From Syntrophobacteraceae bacterium (GTDB taxonomy: Bacteria; Desulfobacterota; Syntrophobacteria; Syntrophobacterales; Syntrophobacteraceae), in NCBI GenBank assembly GCA_025454175.1, contig JALOOX010000045.1:1-44566 (forward strand): a stretch of DNA of 44,566 nucleotides, written 5' to 3'. Shown piece after piece: positions 6,959 through 15,586 of the stretch (position 1 is its first letter; each line of letters begins with the position of its first letter). The notes under the pieces were generated by a model. The model saw only the letters and a program-made list of their open reading frames with translations. It did no database searches and was not told the DNA's origin. A program made the translations under genes and the position numbers.

Positions 6959-9207
6959 ATCCAGAGCCCGAGGAAAAGCTGCTCGCCCTCGCCGGCAATC
7001 CCAACTGCGGGAAGACCACGCTTTTCAACGCCATAACCGGCGCCCATCAGCACGTCGGGAATTATCCCGGCATCACCGTGGAAAAGAAGGAAGGATTCAT
7101 CTCGGTGGACGGCCGGCGTCTTCGGCTGGTGGACCTCCCCGGCACTTACTCGCTGACGGCCTACTCCCTGGAAGAGCTTGTGGCGAGGGACTTCCTGGTC
7201 CAGGAGCGTCCCAGCGTGGTCATCAACATCGTGGATGCCTCCAATCTCGACCGGAATCTCTACCTGACGATCCAGCTGATGGAGCTCGGGATTCCCATCG
7301 TGATCGCGCTCAACATGATCGACGCCGCCCAGAGCCGCGGCATCGAGATCGACGCCGCGGAGCTTGGGCGGCGACTGGATCTCGAGGTGGTGCCGACGGT
7401 GGCTCGGAGCGGAAAGGGGAAGGATGTGCTGCTCGAGACCGTGGCCCGGGTGGCATCCGAGCCCCGGGACTGGCGCCCCATCCACATTTCTTACGGGCCC
7501 GACATTGATCCGGTTTTGGACCGGATGGAGGCGGATATCCTCGAGGCCGCATTCATGACCGAGGATTTTCCGCCCCGCTGGACCGCCCTCAAGTATCTCG
7601 AGGCGGACGAGCAGGTGCTCGCCAGGGGTGACGGCATCGACCCGAACCTTTCGGCTCGTCTCAAATCCCGGGCGAGCCAGGTGACGGAGCACCTGGAGAA
7701 GACCCTGGCCAGCTATCCCGAGGCCATCATCGCCGACCACCGCTACGGCTTCATCGCAGCCCTGTTGAAGGACGGCGTCGTCCAGCGGACTCAGAAGGCC
7801 GACCGGCTGTACCTCTCGGACCAGCTGGACCGGGTCCTGACCAACCGCTTCTTCGGGCCCGTCATCATGATGCTCGTGCTCTACGTGGTGTACCATTTCA
7901 CCTTCGACTACAGCGAAATCCCCGTTCAATGGCTCGAGGCGGGGTTTTCGGCCCTTGGAGGCTGGGTGGAGTCGGTGCTGGAGCCCGGTCCGCTGCGGTC
8001 CCTTCTGGTCTCGGGGGTCATCGACGGCGTGGGCGGCGTCATGGGCTTTGTTCCGCTGATCCTTTTCATGTTCCTGGCCATAGCGTTCCTCGAGGACACG
8101 GGATATCTCGCCAGGGTGGCCTACATGCTGGATCGCGTTTTCCGAACTTTCGGGCTCCATGGGAGCTCGGTCATGGCTTTCATCATTTCGGGAGGCATTG
8201 CCGGCGGGTGTGCGGTTCCCGGCGTCATGGCCACCCGAACCCTCAGGAGCTCCAAGGAGCGCGTGGCCACCCTGCTCACGGCGCCGTTCATGAACTGCGG
8301 AGCCAAGCTTCCGGTCTTTGCCATGCTGATCGCGGCTTTTTTCCCGGGAGACCGGCCCCGGATCATGTTTCTCCTGACCCTCTTTTCCTGGACCATGGCC
8401 CTTCTCGTGGCCAAGCTGATCCGTGTGACGATCCTCCGGGGTCCGAGCACGCCGTTCCTGCTGGAGCTGCCGCCCTACCGGCTGCCCACTTTCAAGGGGC
8501 TCCTCATTCACACCTGGGAGCGGACCTGGCAGTATATCCAGAAGGCGGGAACCATCATTCTGGCCATTTCCATCGTGTTCTGGGCTCTCATGACCTTCCC
8601 CGGGCTTCCGGAATCCCGGAAGGATTCGTTCGAGGCGGAGCGCGGCGCCACCCTGGCTGTTCTGTCCGCCGAGCTGAGACAGTCGGTTTCCGATGGCGAA
8701 AAGCCCGGGGATTTGTCCGCGGATTTGGAGCAGCAGTGGACCAACGCCCGGGGCGCCCTGGATGGCATCGATGGAGCCGAAGCCCTGGCCGGGCTCAAAC
8801 ACTCCATTGCGGGTCGTGTGGGCCTGGGACTGGAACAAGTAACCCACTGGTGCGGACTGGACTGGCGCACCAACGTGGCCCTCTTTTCGGGCTTTGCGGC
8901 CAAGGAGCTCATCATCTCGACCCTCGGGACCTCTTATTCCATAGGCAAGCCGAGGGAGGACCGGGACCTGCCCCTGAGCCGGCGGCTGGCCTCGGATCCC
9001 GAGTGGAGCCGCCTCAAGGCGGTGGCGGTGATTATCTTCATCATGCTGTATGCCCCCTGCATTCCCACCGTCACCTGCATCATCCGGGAGTCCGGGGCCT
9101 GGAAGTGGGGGCTTTTCTCGATGATCTTCAACACCCTCGTGGCTTTTGCCATGGCAGTGCTGGTGTATCAGGGCGGGCGGTGGCTGGGGTTGGGTACTGG
9201 TTCCTAG
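6955..9207 (+). CDS. feoB: Ferrous iron transporter FeoB
   Basis: GTP-driven Fe(II) importer of the inner membrane, 750 aa. The cytosolic G domain shows G1 GNPNCGKT (14-21), switch I YPGITVEKK, G3 DLPG (60-63), VDASNLDRNLYLT (93-105) and G4 NMID (120-123). The membrane part has two gate repeats, including SGGIAGGCAVPGVMATR and FMNCGAKLPVFAML with the conserved cysteines. A soluble insertion of about 90 residues separates the gates. Fe(II) uptake fits an anaerobe. Followed closely by a Cys-rich FeoB partner. Confidence 0.97.
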   Translation: MNPEPEEKLLALAGNPNCGKTTLFNAITGAHQHVGNYPGITVEKKEGFISVDGRRLRLVDLPGTYSLTAYSLEELVARDFLVQERPSVVINIVDASNLDRNLYLTIQLMELGIPIVIALNMIDAAQSRGIEIDAAELGRRLDLEVVPTVARSGKGKDVLLETVARVASEPRDWRPIHISYGPDIDPVLDRMEADILEAAFMTEDFPPRWTALKYLEADEQVLARGDGIDPNLSARLKSRASQVTEHLEKTLASYPEAIIADHRYGFIAALLKDGVVQRTQKADRLYLSDQLDRVLTNRFFGPVIMMLVLYVVYHFTFDYSEIPVQWLEAGFSALGGWVESVLEPGPLRSLLVSGVIDGVGGVMGFVPLILFMFLAIAFLEDTGYLARVAYMLDRVFRTFGLHGSSVMAFIISGGIAGGCAVPGVMATRTLRSSKERVATLLTAPFMNCGAKLPVFAMLIAAFFPGDRPRIMFLLTLFSWTMALLVAKLIRVTILRGPSTPFLLELPPYRLPTFKGLLIHTWERTWQYIQKAGTIILAISIVFWALMTFPGLPESRKDSFEAERGATLAVLSAELRQSVSDGEKPGDLSADLEQQWTNARGALDGIDGAEALAGLKHSIAGRVGLGLEQVTHWCGLDWRTNVALFSGFAAKELIISTLGTSYSIGKPREDRDLPLSRRLASDPEWSRLKAVAVIIFIMLYAPCIPTVTCIIRESGAWKWGLFSMIFNTLVAFAMAVLVYQGGRWLGLGTGS

Positions 9208-9226
9208 TCGTGGTGAGGAGCGAAAA

Positions 9227-9394
9227 ATGTGGCAGACCGTTGTCGTAATGCTGATTCTGGCGGTGGTGGTTGTTTACGTTGCCCGGCAGGTGATTCGGAT
9301 GGTCCGATCCAAAACACCTGTATGTTGCGGATGCATCGGATGCTCCGGTCTTGAGGAAGGTCCGTCATCCCAGGAGGGGTGCGAGAAGTCCTGA
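9227..9394 (+). CDS. FeoB-associated Cys-rich membrane protein
   Basis: A 55-aa protein with one N-terminal membrane helix (residues 4-20) followed by a basic stretch and a CCGCIGC cluster (33-39) plus Cys52. This is the typical layout of the small FeoB-associated Cys-rich family that follows feoB in many anaerobes. The ATG at 9227 follows GAGGAG and lies 19 bases after the feoB stop. Its exact role is unknown; metal handling at the FeoB exit is a reasonable guess. Confidence 0.85.
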   Translation: MWQTVVVMLILAVVVVYVARQVIRMVRSKTPVCCGCIGCSGLEEGPSSQEGCEKS

Positions 9395-9424
9395 TTCGGT
9401 CTTCCATGGGTGTGGAGTTTTCTC

Positions 9425-10516
9425 ATGCGTTTATCCATCCAGCTTCCGGGCACGGGCGAGCGGGTTTCGGAGATCATGATCGAGGAAGGGGCCATGGGTC
9501 GGGTTCGCGGCGATCTGGAGGTCTTCCTCGGAGGTCGTAAAGCTTTCTGGATCTGGGACGAGAACGTGGCGTCCATCTGGACGGAGCGGGCTCGGGGTCT
9601 GGGCTGGCCCGTCCAAAGCCGTGATGGCGCCATTCGATTCCGTTTCGCGGAGTCCACCAAGCGACTGGCGGGCATCGAGATGCTGGCCCGGGAGCTGATC
9701 CGCGCCGGAGCCGACCGGGGAAGTGGGCTGGTGGCCGTGGGCGGCGGGGTGGCGGGGGACATGGTGGGCTTCCTGGCGGCTGTCTTCATGCGCGGCGTTC
9801 CCCACTTCCAGGTCCCGACGACTCTTCTGGCCCAGGTGGACAGCAGCATTGGAGGGAAGACCGGCGTCGACCTTCCCGAGGGGAAGAATCTTCTCGGGGC
9901 GTTTCACCAGCCCCGGGCCGTCTGGATCGACCCGCGCTTCCTCTCGACCCTGCCTCCCCGGGAGATGCGCCAGGGGATGGCCGAAGTCATCAAGACCGCG
10001 ATGATCGGGGACGAAGTCCTGTGGAGGTTCATCGAGAGCCACTCGGATGCCATCCGGAGACGGGAGGCCGAGTCCCTGGCTCGCGTCCTGTCGGCGTGCT
10101 GCCTCTTCAAGGCCCATGTGGTCGAGGAGGATGAAAAGGAGTCGGGACGTCGCCGGGTGTTGAATTTCGGGCACACCGTGGGACATGCCATCGAGAAGGC
10201 GAGCGAGTACTCGATCCCTCACGGCGATGCGGTGGCCATGGGAATGATGGCGGCGACGAGCCTTTCGGTCTCGTGGGGACGTTTTCCCTCGTCGGACCTG
10301 GCCCGCCTCGAGAGGCTCTGCCGGGCCTGGGAGCTTCCCACGCGGATTCCCGCCGCCCTGACCCCCGGGACGATTCTGGACGCCCTCTCGGCCGACAAGA
10401 AAAGGGTTTCCGGCGCTCTGCATTTCGTTCTTCCGGTGAGCATCGGAAAGACGGTGGAGGTGATGGACCCGGACCTGAACGATCTGGAGCAGGTCCTCAA
10501 ATCCCTGGCGGGTTGA
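9425..10516 (+). CDS. aroB: 3-dehydroquinate synthase
   Basis: Second step of the shikimate pathway: converts DAHP to 3-dehydroquinate using NAD and a divalent metal. 363 aa. Motifs: GGGVAGDMVGFLAA (106-119), PTTLLAQVDSSIGGKTG (131-147) with the catalytic lysine, AEVIK with the metal-binding glutamate (about 187), and the metal-binding FGHTVGHA. The ATG at 9425 follows GGAG at a good distance; an upstream in-frame GTG is less likely. No other aro gene is adjacent. Confidence 0.95.
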   Translation: MRLSIQLPGTGERVSEIMIEEGAMGRVRGDLEVFLGGRKAFWIWDENVASIWTERARGLGWPVQSRDGAIRFRFAESTKRLAGIEMLARELIRAGADRGSGLVAVGGGVAGDMVGFLAAVFMRGVPHFQVPTTLLAQVDSSIGGKTGVDLPEGKNLLGAFHQPRAVWIDPRFLSTLPPREMRQGMAEVIKTAMIGDEVLWRFIESHSDAIRRREAESLARVLSACCLFKAHVVEEDEKESGRRRVLNFGHTVGHAIEKASEYSIPHGDAVAMGMMAATSLSVSWGRFPSSDLARLERLCRAWELPTRIPAALTPGTILDALSADKKRVSGALHFVLPVSIGKTVEVMDPDLNDLEQVLKSLAG

Positions 10517-10637
10517 GAATCCGTCGGGAATCCCTGGCGCAATGGCGACGCTGTCGGTGAGCCCAGATGCCTCCTGAAAACGGATCGTACAAAAATGTCC
10601 CCTCGGATGCCATCCCGTGGGATATTCTCGAATTGGA

Positions 10638-10680
10638 GCCCCGTCGAGCCTGCCTTTTCCGGCATCAGGCTCGACGGGGC
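10638..10680. terminator. Strong hairpin between convergent aroB and amtB
   Basis: A perfect 15-bp inverted repeat (GCCCCGTCGAGCCTG at 10638-10652 with its complement at 10666-10680) and a 13-base loop, between convergent genes. It could end transcription from both sides. There is no T tract on either strand. Confidence 0.7.
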
Positions 10681-10732
10681 GAAATTTCCGGGGTTTCTCG
10701 AGGGGCTCGCTGGGGCTCCCCTCCGTTCGTTC

Positions 10733-12103
10733 CTAAAGGACGTATCCGCTCTCGCCGTGCTGGCTCAGGTCGAGCCCTTCGGATTCCTCCTCCTCGCTCA
10801 CGCGCAGTCCCATGGTGGCGTCGAGGATCTTGAGGATGACCCAGGTGACCACGAAGGAGTAGACCCATGCGGCCACGACGCTCAGGGCCTGCGTTCCCAA
10901 TTGTGCCGCATTGCCGAAGAAGAGTCCGTCGCCGCCCGCCGGGTTGACCAGGGTGGAGGCGAAGAGACCGGTCATGAGGGCGCCGAGGGTTCCGCCAACC
11001 GCATGCACGCCCACCACGTCCAGGGAGTCGTCGTAGCCGAATTTCGGCTTCAGACTGACGGCCAGGTAGCACACCGCGCCTCCCGCCAGCCCGATGATGA
11101 TGGACGACATGGGACCGACGAATCCGCAGGCGGGAGTGATGGCCACGAGGCCGGCCACCGCCCCCGAGGCGATGCCGAGGGCCGTCGGCTTCCCGCGATG
11201 AATCCATTCCACGACCATCCACGAGAGTGCCCCGGCGCCCGAGGCGATGTGCGTCGCCACGAAGGCGGACGCAGCCAGCGAGCCCGAAGCCAGGGCGCTG
11301 CCGCCGTTGAAGCCGAACCAGCCGAACCAGAGCAGACCCGCCCCGATGATGGTCATGGTCAGGTTGTGGGGCGCCATGAGCTCCGTGCCGTAGCCTTTCC
11401 GTTTGCCGAGCACCAGGGCCGCGGCCAGGGCGGACACGCCGGAGCTGATGTGGACCACCAGCCCGCCGGCGAAATCCAGGGCTCCCATTTCACGGATCCA
11501 GCCCCCGACGCCCCAGACCCAGTGGGCGAGAGGGTTGTAGACGAGGATGGCCCACAGGGTGATGAAGACCAGGTAGGTTTTGAACTTGATCCGCTCGGCT
11601 ATGGCGCCGGAAATGAGGGCCGGCGTGATGATGGCGAACATCATCTGGAAAACCATGAAGAGCTGGTGGGGAATGGTCGCGGCATAGTCCGCGTTGGGCT
11701 CCATGCCGACGCCGCTGAGGGCGAAGTATTTCAGCCCTCCGATGAGATGGCCGATGTCGGGGCCGAAGGCGAGGCTGTAGCCGAAGAGCGCCCACTGAAT
11801 GGTGATGATTCCAAGGGCCACGAAGCTCTGCATGATGGTGCCGAGCACGTTCTTGCGGCGGGCCATGCCGGCATAGAAGAGCCCCAGGCCGGGGGTCATG
11901 AGCATGACCATGGCCGCGCAGACCAGGATCCAGGCCGTGTCGCCCGTGTCCACCTTCGGGGGGGGAGCCTCCGCTTCAGCCGGCGCGGCCTCCGTGGCCT
12001 GCGCCAGGAGCATGGGGGCTCCAGCCGGCTCCTCCGCAAGGGTGGGTGCCGCATATAGGATAGCCATGAAGAAGATGATCGAGATGATTGCCAGCCTTTT
12101 CAT
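10733..12103 (-). CDS. amtB: Ammonium transporter
   Basis: Inner-membrane ammonium channel, 456 aa. A cleavable signal peptide (MKRLAIISIIFFMAILYAA) and a low-complexity Ala/Pro/Glu linker precede 11 membrane helices. Amt signatures include TPGLGLFYAGMARRKNVLGT, GGLVVHISSGVSALAAALVLG with the first pore histidine, and DDSLDVVGVHAVGG with the second. The ATG at 12103 sits behind GGAGG; upstream in-frame starts would spoil the signal peptide. Immediately downstream of glnK, whose PII product gates AmtB in response to nitrogen status. Confidence 0.96.
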   Translation of the reverse strand: MKRLAIISIIFFMAILYAAPTLAEEPAGAPMLLAQATEAAPAEAEAPPPKVDTGDTAWILVCAAMVMLMTPGLGLFYAGMARRKNVLGTIMQSFVALGIITIQWALFGYSLAFGPDIGHLIGGLKYFALSGVGMEPNADYAATIPHQLFMVFQMMFAIITPALISGAIAERIKFKTYLVFITLWAILVYNPLAHWVWGVGGWIREMGALDFAGGLVVHISSGVSALAAALVLGKRKGYGTELMAPHNLTMTIIGAGLLWFGWFGFNGGSALASGSLAASAFVATHIASGAGALSWMVVEWIHRGKPTALGIASGAVAGLVAITPACGFVGPMSSIIIGLAGGAVCYLAVSLKPKFGYDDSLDVVGVHAVGGTLGALMTGLFASTLVNPAGGDGLFFGNAAQLGTQALSVVAAWVYSFVVTWVILKILDATMGLRVSEEEESEGLDLSQHGESGYVL

Positions 12104-12183
12104 TATGAATCCTCCAGTCCCTTGCGGGTGGTTTATGAGCATCTTCACTTTCCGCCGTGATGAGGGGATGATGCTTTCGATGA

Positions 12184-12555
<372 letters not shown>

Positions 12556-12594
12556 TCACCATGGCCTGTCCACGATTGACACAACTGTAAAGGC

Positions 12595-12609
12595 AAGGGC
12601 CTTGCCAAG
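12595..12609 (-). promoter_or_regulatory. Sigma-54 promoter of glnK-amtB
   Basis: The minus strand reads TGGCAAGGCCCTTGC, matching consensus TGGCAC-N5-TTGC with one mismatch and exact spacing. The expected transcript starts near 12583, leaving a leader of about 60 bases. NtrC-type control of glnK-amtB is classical; I could not find a clear NtrC site upstream. Confidence 0.8.
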
Positions 12610-12996
12610 GCACCGCGCTGAAACATAAGTTGTTGAAATTCATGGTTGAAAGGGTTTGGCGGGGAGTGCCGGGAATCTTACAATTTTGTTCGATTATGTG
12701 AATCGTTTCCGAAGTGATCATCAAAGTGCACAAAATTGGACCGGATGATCACAATCCTTGGAAAGCTTGACCAGAACATCGAAGTCGAAGTCACGTTCCG
12801 ATACCGTGACCAGTCCCTGGAGGACGCATCGCACCTGTAGAAGGGCTCTTTGCCGTCCAGGGTCGGTCAATCAGGAGGAGCAGTGCGCTCAGTTGTATAA
12901 CGGTAGGGCCGGGTTGCGTCCCGGCCGGGGCTCGCGAGGCAAAACCTACCCGCGACAGGGCAGAGAACCAATCCCCAAAAAGGATCTTGGAATGCT
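12610..12996. other. Intergenic region with possible gene scrap
   Basis: No complete gene. On the minus strand two adjoining frames read PTLDGKEPFYRCDASS and then LVTVSERDFDFDVLVKL up to a TGA at 12721-12723. The composition hints at a frameshifted remnant of an unidentified short gene. A GGCCGGG/CCCGGCC hairpin lies near 12907-12925. Confidence 0.3.
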
Positions 12997-13809
12997 TCAG
13001 GCGCTGGAGCTTTGCAGGGGGGGTACATCAGGACGGTTTCGACGGACTTTTCGGGCCACCATGATGAAGCCCGTGTGGGCCACCATGCGGTCGAATGGGC
13101 GGGCCCGTAACTCGTCGATCTTCCAGTCCCTTTTGAGCAGCTCGAACGTGCTCACATTGGCGAAGCCGCGGGCCTTGAGCTCGCGCCACATCCACTGGAC
13201 CTGGCCCACGTTGGGGCTGAGGCTCAGCAGCAGCCCACCCTCGCGGATCACGCGGCTCACCGGGGCCACGGCGTGCCAGGGTTCGGGCAGGTCCAGGAAA
13301 ACGCGGTCCACCGGGCCCCGAAGACTGAAGTCCTGGATGTCCCCGATGACGAGGTGGAACGCGGGATGTTTGGCTCCAAAATAGCGGCTGACGTTCTCCA
13401 TGGCCTGAGCCGCGAACTCCGGCCGCTTTTCGACGGAGATGAGCCGGCCTCCGTCTCCGATGGCCCGGAGCAGGCAAAGGGTCAGTGCCCCTGAGCCGAC
13501 CCCCGACTCCAGCACGGTCTGCCCCGGGTGCAAATCGGCGTGGAACACCATGGCGGCCAGGTCCTTGGGGTAAATGATCTGGGTCTGCCGCTTCATGTTG
13601 AGGATGTAGTCCTCGAGGCTCACCCGAAAGAGAAAGAGCTTGGCGCCCGTGTTGGTCTCGATGATGTCGCCCTCTTCCCTGCCGACAACATCCGTCATGT
13701 GGATGGTCCCCAGATGGCACGAATAGGGGGCGTCCTCGATCTTGACGAGCCACTTTTTGCCCTTCTGTGAGGTCAGAAGCACCCATTCGCCAACTGAAAA
13801 ACCTGCCAT
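12997..13809 (-). CDS. trmI: tRNA (adenine-N1)-methyltransferase, TrmI type
   Basis: Likely methylates A58 in the T loop of tRNA with SAM. 270 aa. The N-terminal small beta domain (1-60) is followed by TQIIYPKDLAAMV, characteristic of TrmI/Gcd14. The SAM loop is ESGVGSGALT (101-110). The acidic residue after strand 2 lies in SVEKRPEFA, and the catalytic segment is FLDLPEPWHA (171-180). GGAGAAG lies 10 bases upstream of the ATG. The C-terminal tail is Arg/Ser-rich and non-conserved. Stands alone. Confidence 0.9.
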   Translation of the reverse strand: MAGFSVGEWVLLTSQKGKKWLVKIEDAPYSCHLGTIHMTDVVGREEGDIIETNTGAKLFLFRVSLEDYILNMKRQTQIIYPKDLAAMVFHADLHPGQTVLESGVGSGALTLCLLRAIGDGGRLISVEKRPEFAAQAMENVSRYFGAKHPAFHLVIGDIQDFSLRGPVDRVFLDLPEPWHAVAPVSRVIREGGLLLSLSPNVGQVQWMWRELKARGFANVSTFELLKRDWKIDELRARPFDRMVAHTGFIMVARKVRRNRPDVPPLQSSSA

Positions 13810-13957
13810 GGTCCGTGTCTTCTCCTTCTGGCTGTCAAGTCGAGAGGCGATGATGCCCCGGCGGAAGTGAATGGCACCATAGGAGAGCGGAGGTGCGGCG
13901 TCAACCGGATTCTGGTGGGGAATCTCATTGCCAAACCGGCCTCCCGTCTCTATTTTA

Positions 13958-13974
13958 TTAGCTCTTTGAGCTAA
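13958..13974. promoter_or_regulatory. Palindrome upstream of BMP/ABC operon
   Basis: TTAGCTCTTTGAGCTAA: perfect 7-bp arms around TTT, about ten bases before the ribosome site of the first operon gene. It could be a repressor operator or a small leader hairpin. No matching regulator gene is nearby. Confidence 0.4.
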
Positions 13975-13996
13975 CGATTGACGCGAGGTGGCAACG

Positions 13997-14485
13997 ATGC
14001 AGATTCAATGGAGAAGATGGGGTGCTTCACTTTTGGCGCTGGCTCTGGTCTGTGCGCCGCCGGTCGTGTCCTTTTCCGGGGAGAGGCCCGACCTGGTGGG
14101 GTGGGAGCGGGACAGTCCGTACAACAAGCATTACGATGCCAGCGAGTCCGATGACTTCAAGGGAGTGGTGGAGGAGATCATCGATATCACGCCGCTGCCC
14201 GGCATGGCTCCCGGATTTGGACTCAAGGTGAGGGACCAGGATGGAGACATGGTGGAAGTCCATCTCGGCCCCAAGTCCTTCGCGAAGCCGGAATCCATCG
14301 GTTTGAAGAAGGGCGACAAGGTGAAGGTCAAGGGGGTTTGGGTGGCCCTCAACGACAAGGACGTGTTTCTGGCCTCCAAGGTCAAGAAGGGTGAGAACAT
14401 CGAGCTCAAGGTGAGAAGGACCAGGGACGGCGCGCCTTACTGGACGTTCTCGCCCGAGGAGCTGGCCAGGGAGAAGGAAGATTGA
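13997..14485 (+). CDS. Exported OB-fold-like hypothetical protein
   Basis: 162 aa with an N-terminal signal peptide (basic MQIQWRRW, hydrophobic LLALALVCAPPVVS). The mature part (about 50-140) has alternating beta strands, FKGVVEEI, FGLKVRDQDG, VEVHLGP and DKVKVKGVWV, resembling the OB-fold found in small periplasmic proteins. I cannot name the family. The ATG at 13997 follows GAGGTGG; an upstream GTG is inside that site. Its stop overlaps the next start (TGATG), so it is the first gene of the transporter operon. Confidence 0.8.
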   Translation: MQIQWRRWGASLLALALVCAPPVVSFSGERPDLVGWERDSPYNKHYDASESDDFKGVVEEIIDITPLPGMAPGFGLKVRDQDGDMVEVHLGPKSFAKPESIGLKKGDKVKVKGVWVALNDKDVFLASKVKKGENIELKVRRTRDGAPYWTFSPEELAREKED

Positions 14486-15552
14486 TGCGCCGGCGCGGGG
14501 CTCCGCGTGTGAAGGTGCCGGGGGGAGGGATGCGGATTCCGGGCGCCGTCATGGGGATGGCTTTCTGTCTCATGACGCACTGGATTGCGGTCTGCGGGGC
14601 CGCGCCCCTCAAGGTGGTGGTGCTGACCGATGCCGCCGGCCTGGGGGACAAGGGATTCAACGATGTCTGCTGGTCCGGGGTGCAGCGGGCCAGGGCCGAT
14701 TTCGGGATCGAAGCGCATTTCATCCAGTCCCGGGAACAGGCCGACTATGCCGCCAACATCCAACTGGCGGCGCGCCACGGCGACGTGATCGTGACCCTGG
14801 GATATCTCTTCGAGGATGCCCTGCGGCGCGTCGTCCCCTCTCATCCCCGGAAGCGGTTCATCCATATCGAGGGGGTGGTGGTGGGAGACAACATCGCCTG
14901 CTACGATTTCAGGTCCGAGGAAGGTGGCTTCCTGGCGGGGCTGGTGGCGGGTCTCCACACCAGGGCCAGGAAGGTTGCCGTGGTGGCCGGAATGGAGATT
15001 CCTCCCGTCGAAGCCTATGTGAGCGGTTTTCGGGCCGGCATCAGGACGGCGGAGCTTCACCGCGGGGACGCCATCCAGGTGATCGTCGTGTTTGCCGGTT
15101 CCTTCAACGATCCGGTCAAGGGGAAATCCCTGGCCCAGGCCGCCATCGACCAGGGGGCGGATGTGATTTTCCGGGCGGCCGGAAACACCGGTGTGGGAGT
15201 GTTGGAGGCCGTCAAGGGGGCCGGGAATGTGGCTTTGATCGCCGAGGATCTGGACCAGGACGATGAGATTCCCGGAAGGGTCCTGACCAGCACCCTCAAA
15301 CGCATGGATGTGGCGGTCTACGAGGCCATGCGATCCATCGTGGAAGACCGGTTCCGGGCGGGACACCGATGGCTCGGCGCGGCGGACGGCGCCATGGACA
15401 TCACCGAGATGAAGCACAGCCGGGCATTGTTCGATGCCGCCGACCTCCAGCGCATCCAGAAAGCCCGTGAGCTGCTCAAGAAGGGGGCTCTCAAGGTCCC
15501 CGCCAGGTCGGGCGACGTGGATGGATTTCAACCGCCAAGACTCGACTCGTGA
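14485..15552 (+). CDS. BMP-family ABC substrate-binding protein
   Basis: Periplasmic ligand-binding component of a nucleoside-type ABC importer (BMP/PnrA family). An N-terminal hydrophobic segment (about 17-40) serves as signal. Typical family segments are VVVLTDAAGLGDKGFNDVCWSG, YDFRSEEGGFLAGLVAG, VAVVAGMEIPPVEAYVSGFRAG and DQGADVIFRAAGNTGVGVLEA. No lipobox is obvious. Known members bind purine nucleosides, so that is the likely cargo. ATP-binding and two permease genes follow without gaps. Confidence 0.9.
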   Translation: MRRRGAPRVKVPGGGMRIPGAVMGMAFCLMTHWIAVCGAAPLKVVVLTDAAGLGDKGFNDVCWSGVQRARADFGIEAHFIQSREQADYAANIQLAARHGDVIVTLGYLFEDALRRVVPSHPRKRFIHIEGVVVGDNIACYDFRSEEGGFLAGLVAGLHTRARKVAVVAGMEIPPVEAYVSGFRAGIRTAELHRGDAIQVIVVFAGSFNDPVKGKSLAQAAIDQGADVIFRAAGNTGVGVLEAVKGAGNVALIAEDLDQDDEIPGRVLTSTLKRMDVAVYEAMRSIVEDRFRAGHRWLGAADGAMDITEMKHSRALFDAADLQRIQKARELLKKGALKVPARSGDVDGFQPPRLDS

Positions 15553-15586
15553 GGGGATTCGTCCCGGTTCGTCCCTGACTGTCCTT

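Noticed and set aside
6694..8847. Long minus-strand frame (717 codons) opposite feoB
   Set aside because: Complement of an unmistakable FeoB; His/Gly/Pro/Gln-rich shadow without known motifs.
10595..12058. Plus-strand frame of 487 codons opposite amtB
   Set aside because: Antisense of a clear ammonium transporter; no motifs, no start signal.
13916..13931. Possible sigma-54 promoter before the importer operon (GGGGAATCTCATTGC)
   Set aside because: Only the GG and TTGC positions fit; two key -24 bases mismatch, and no regulator lies nearby.
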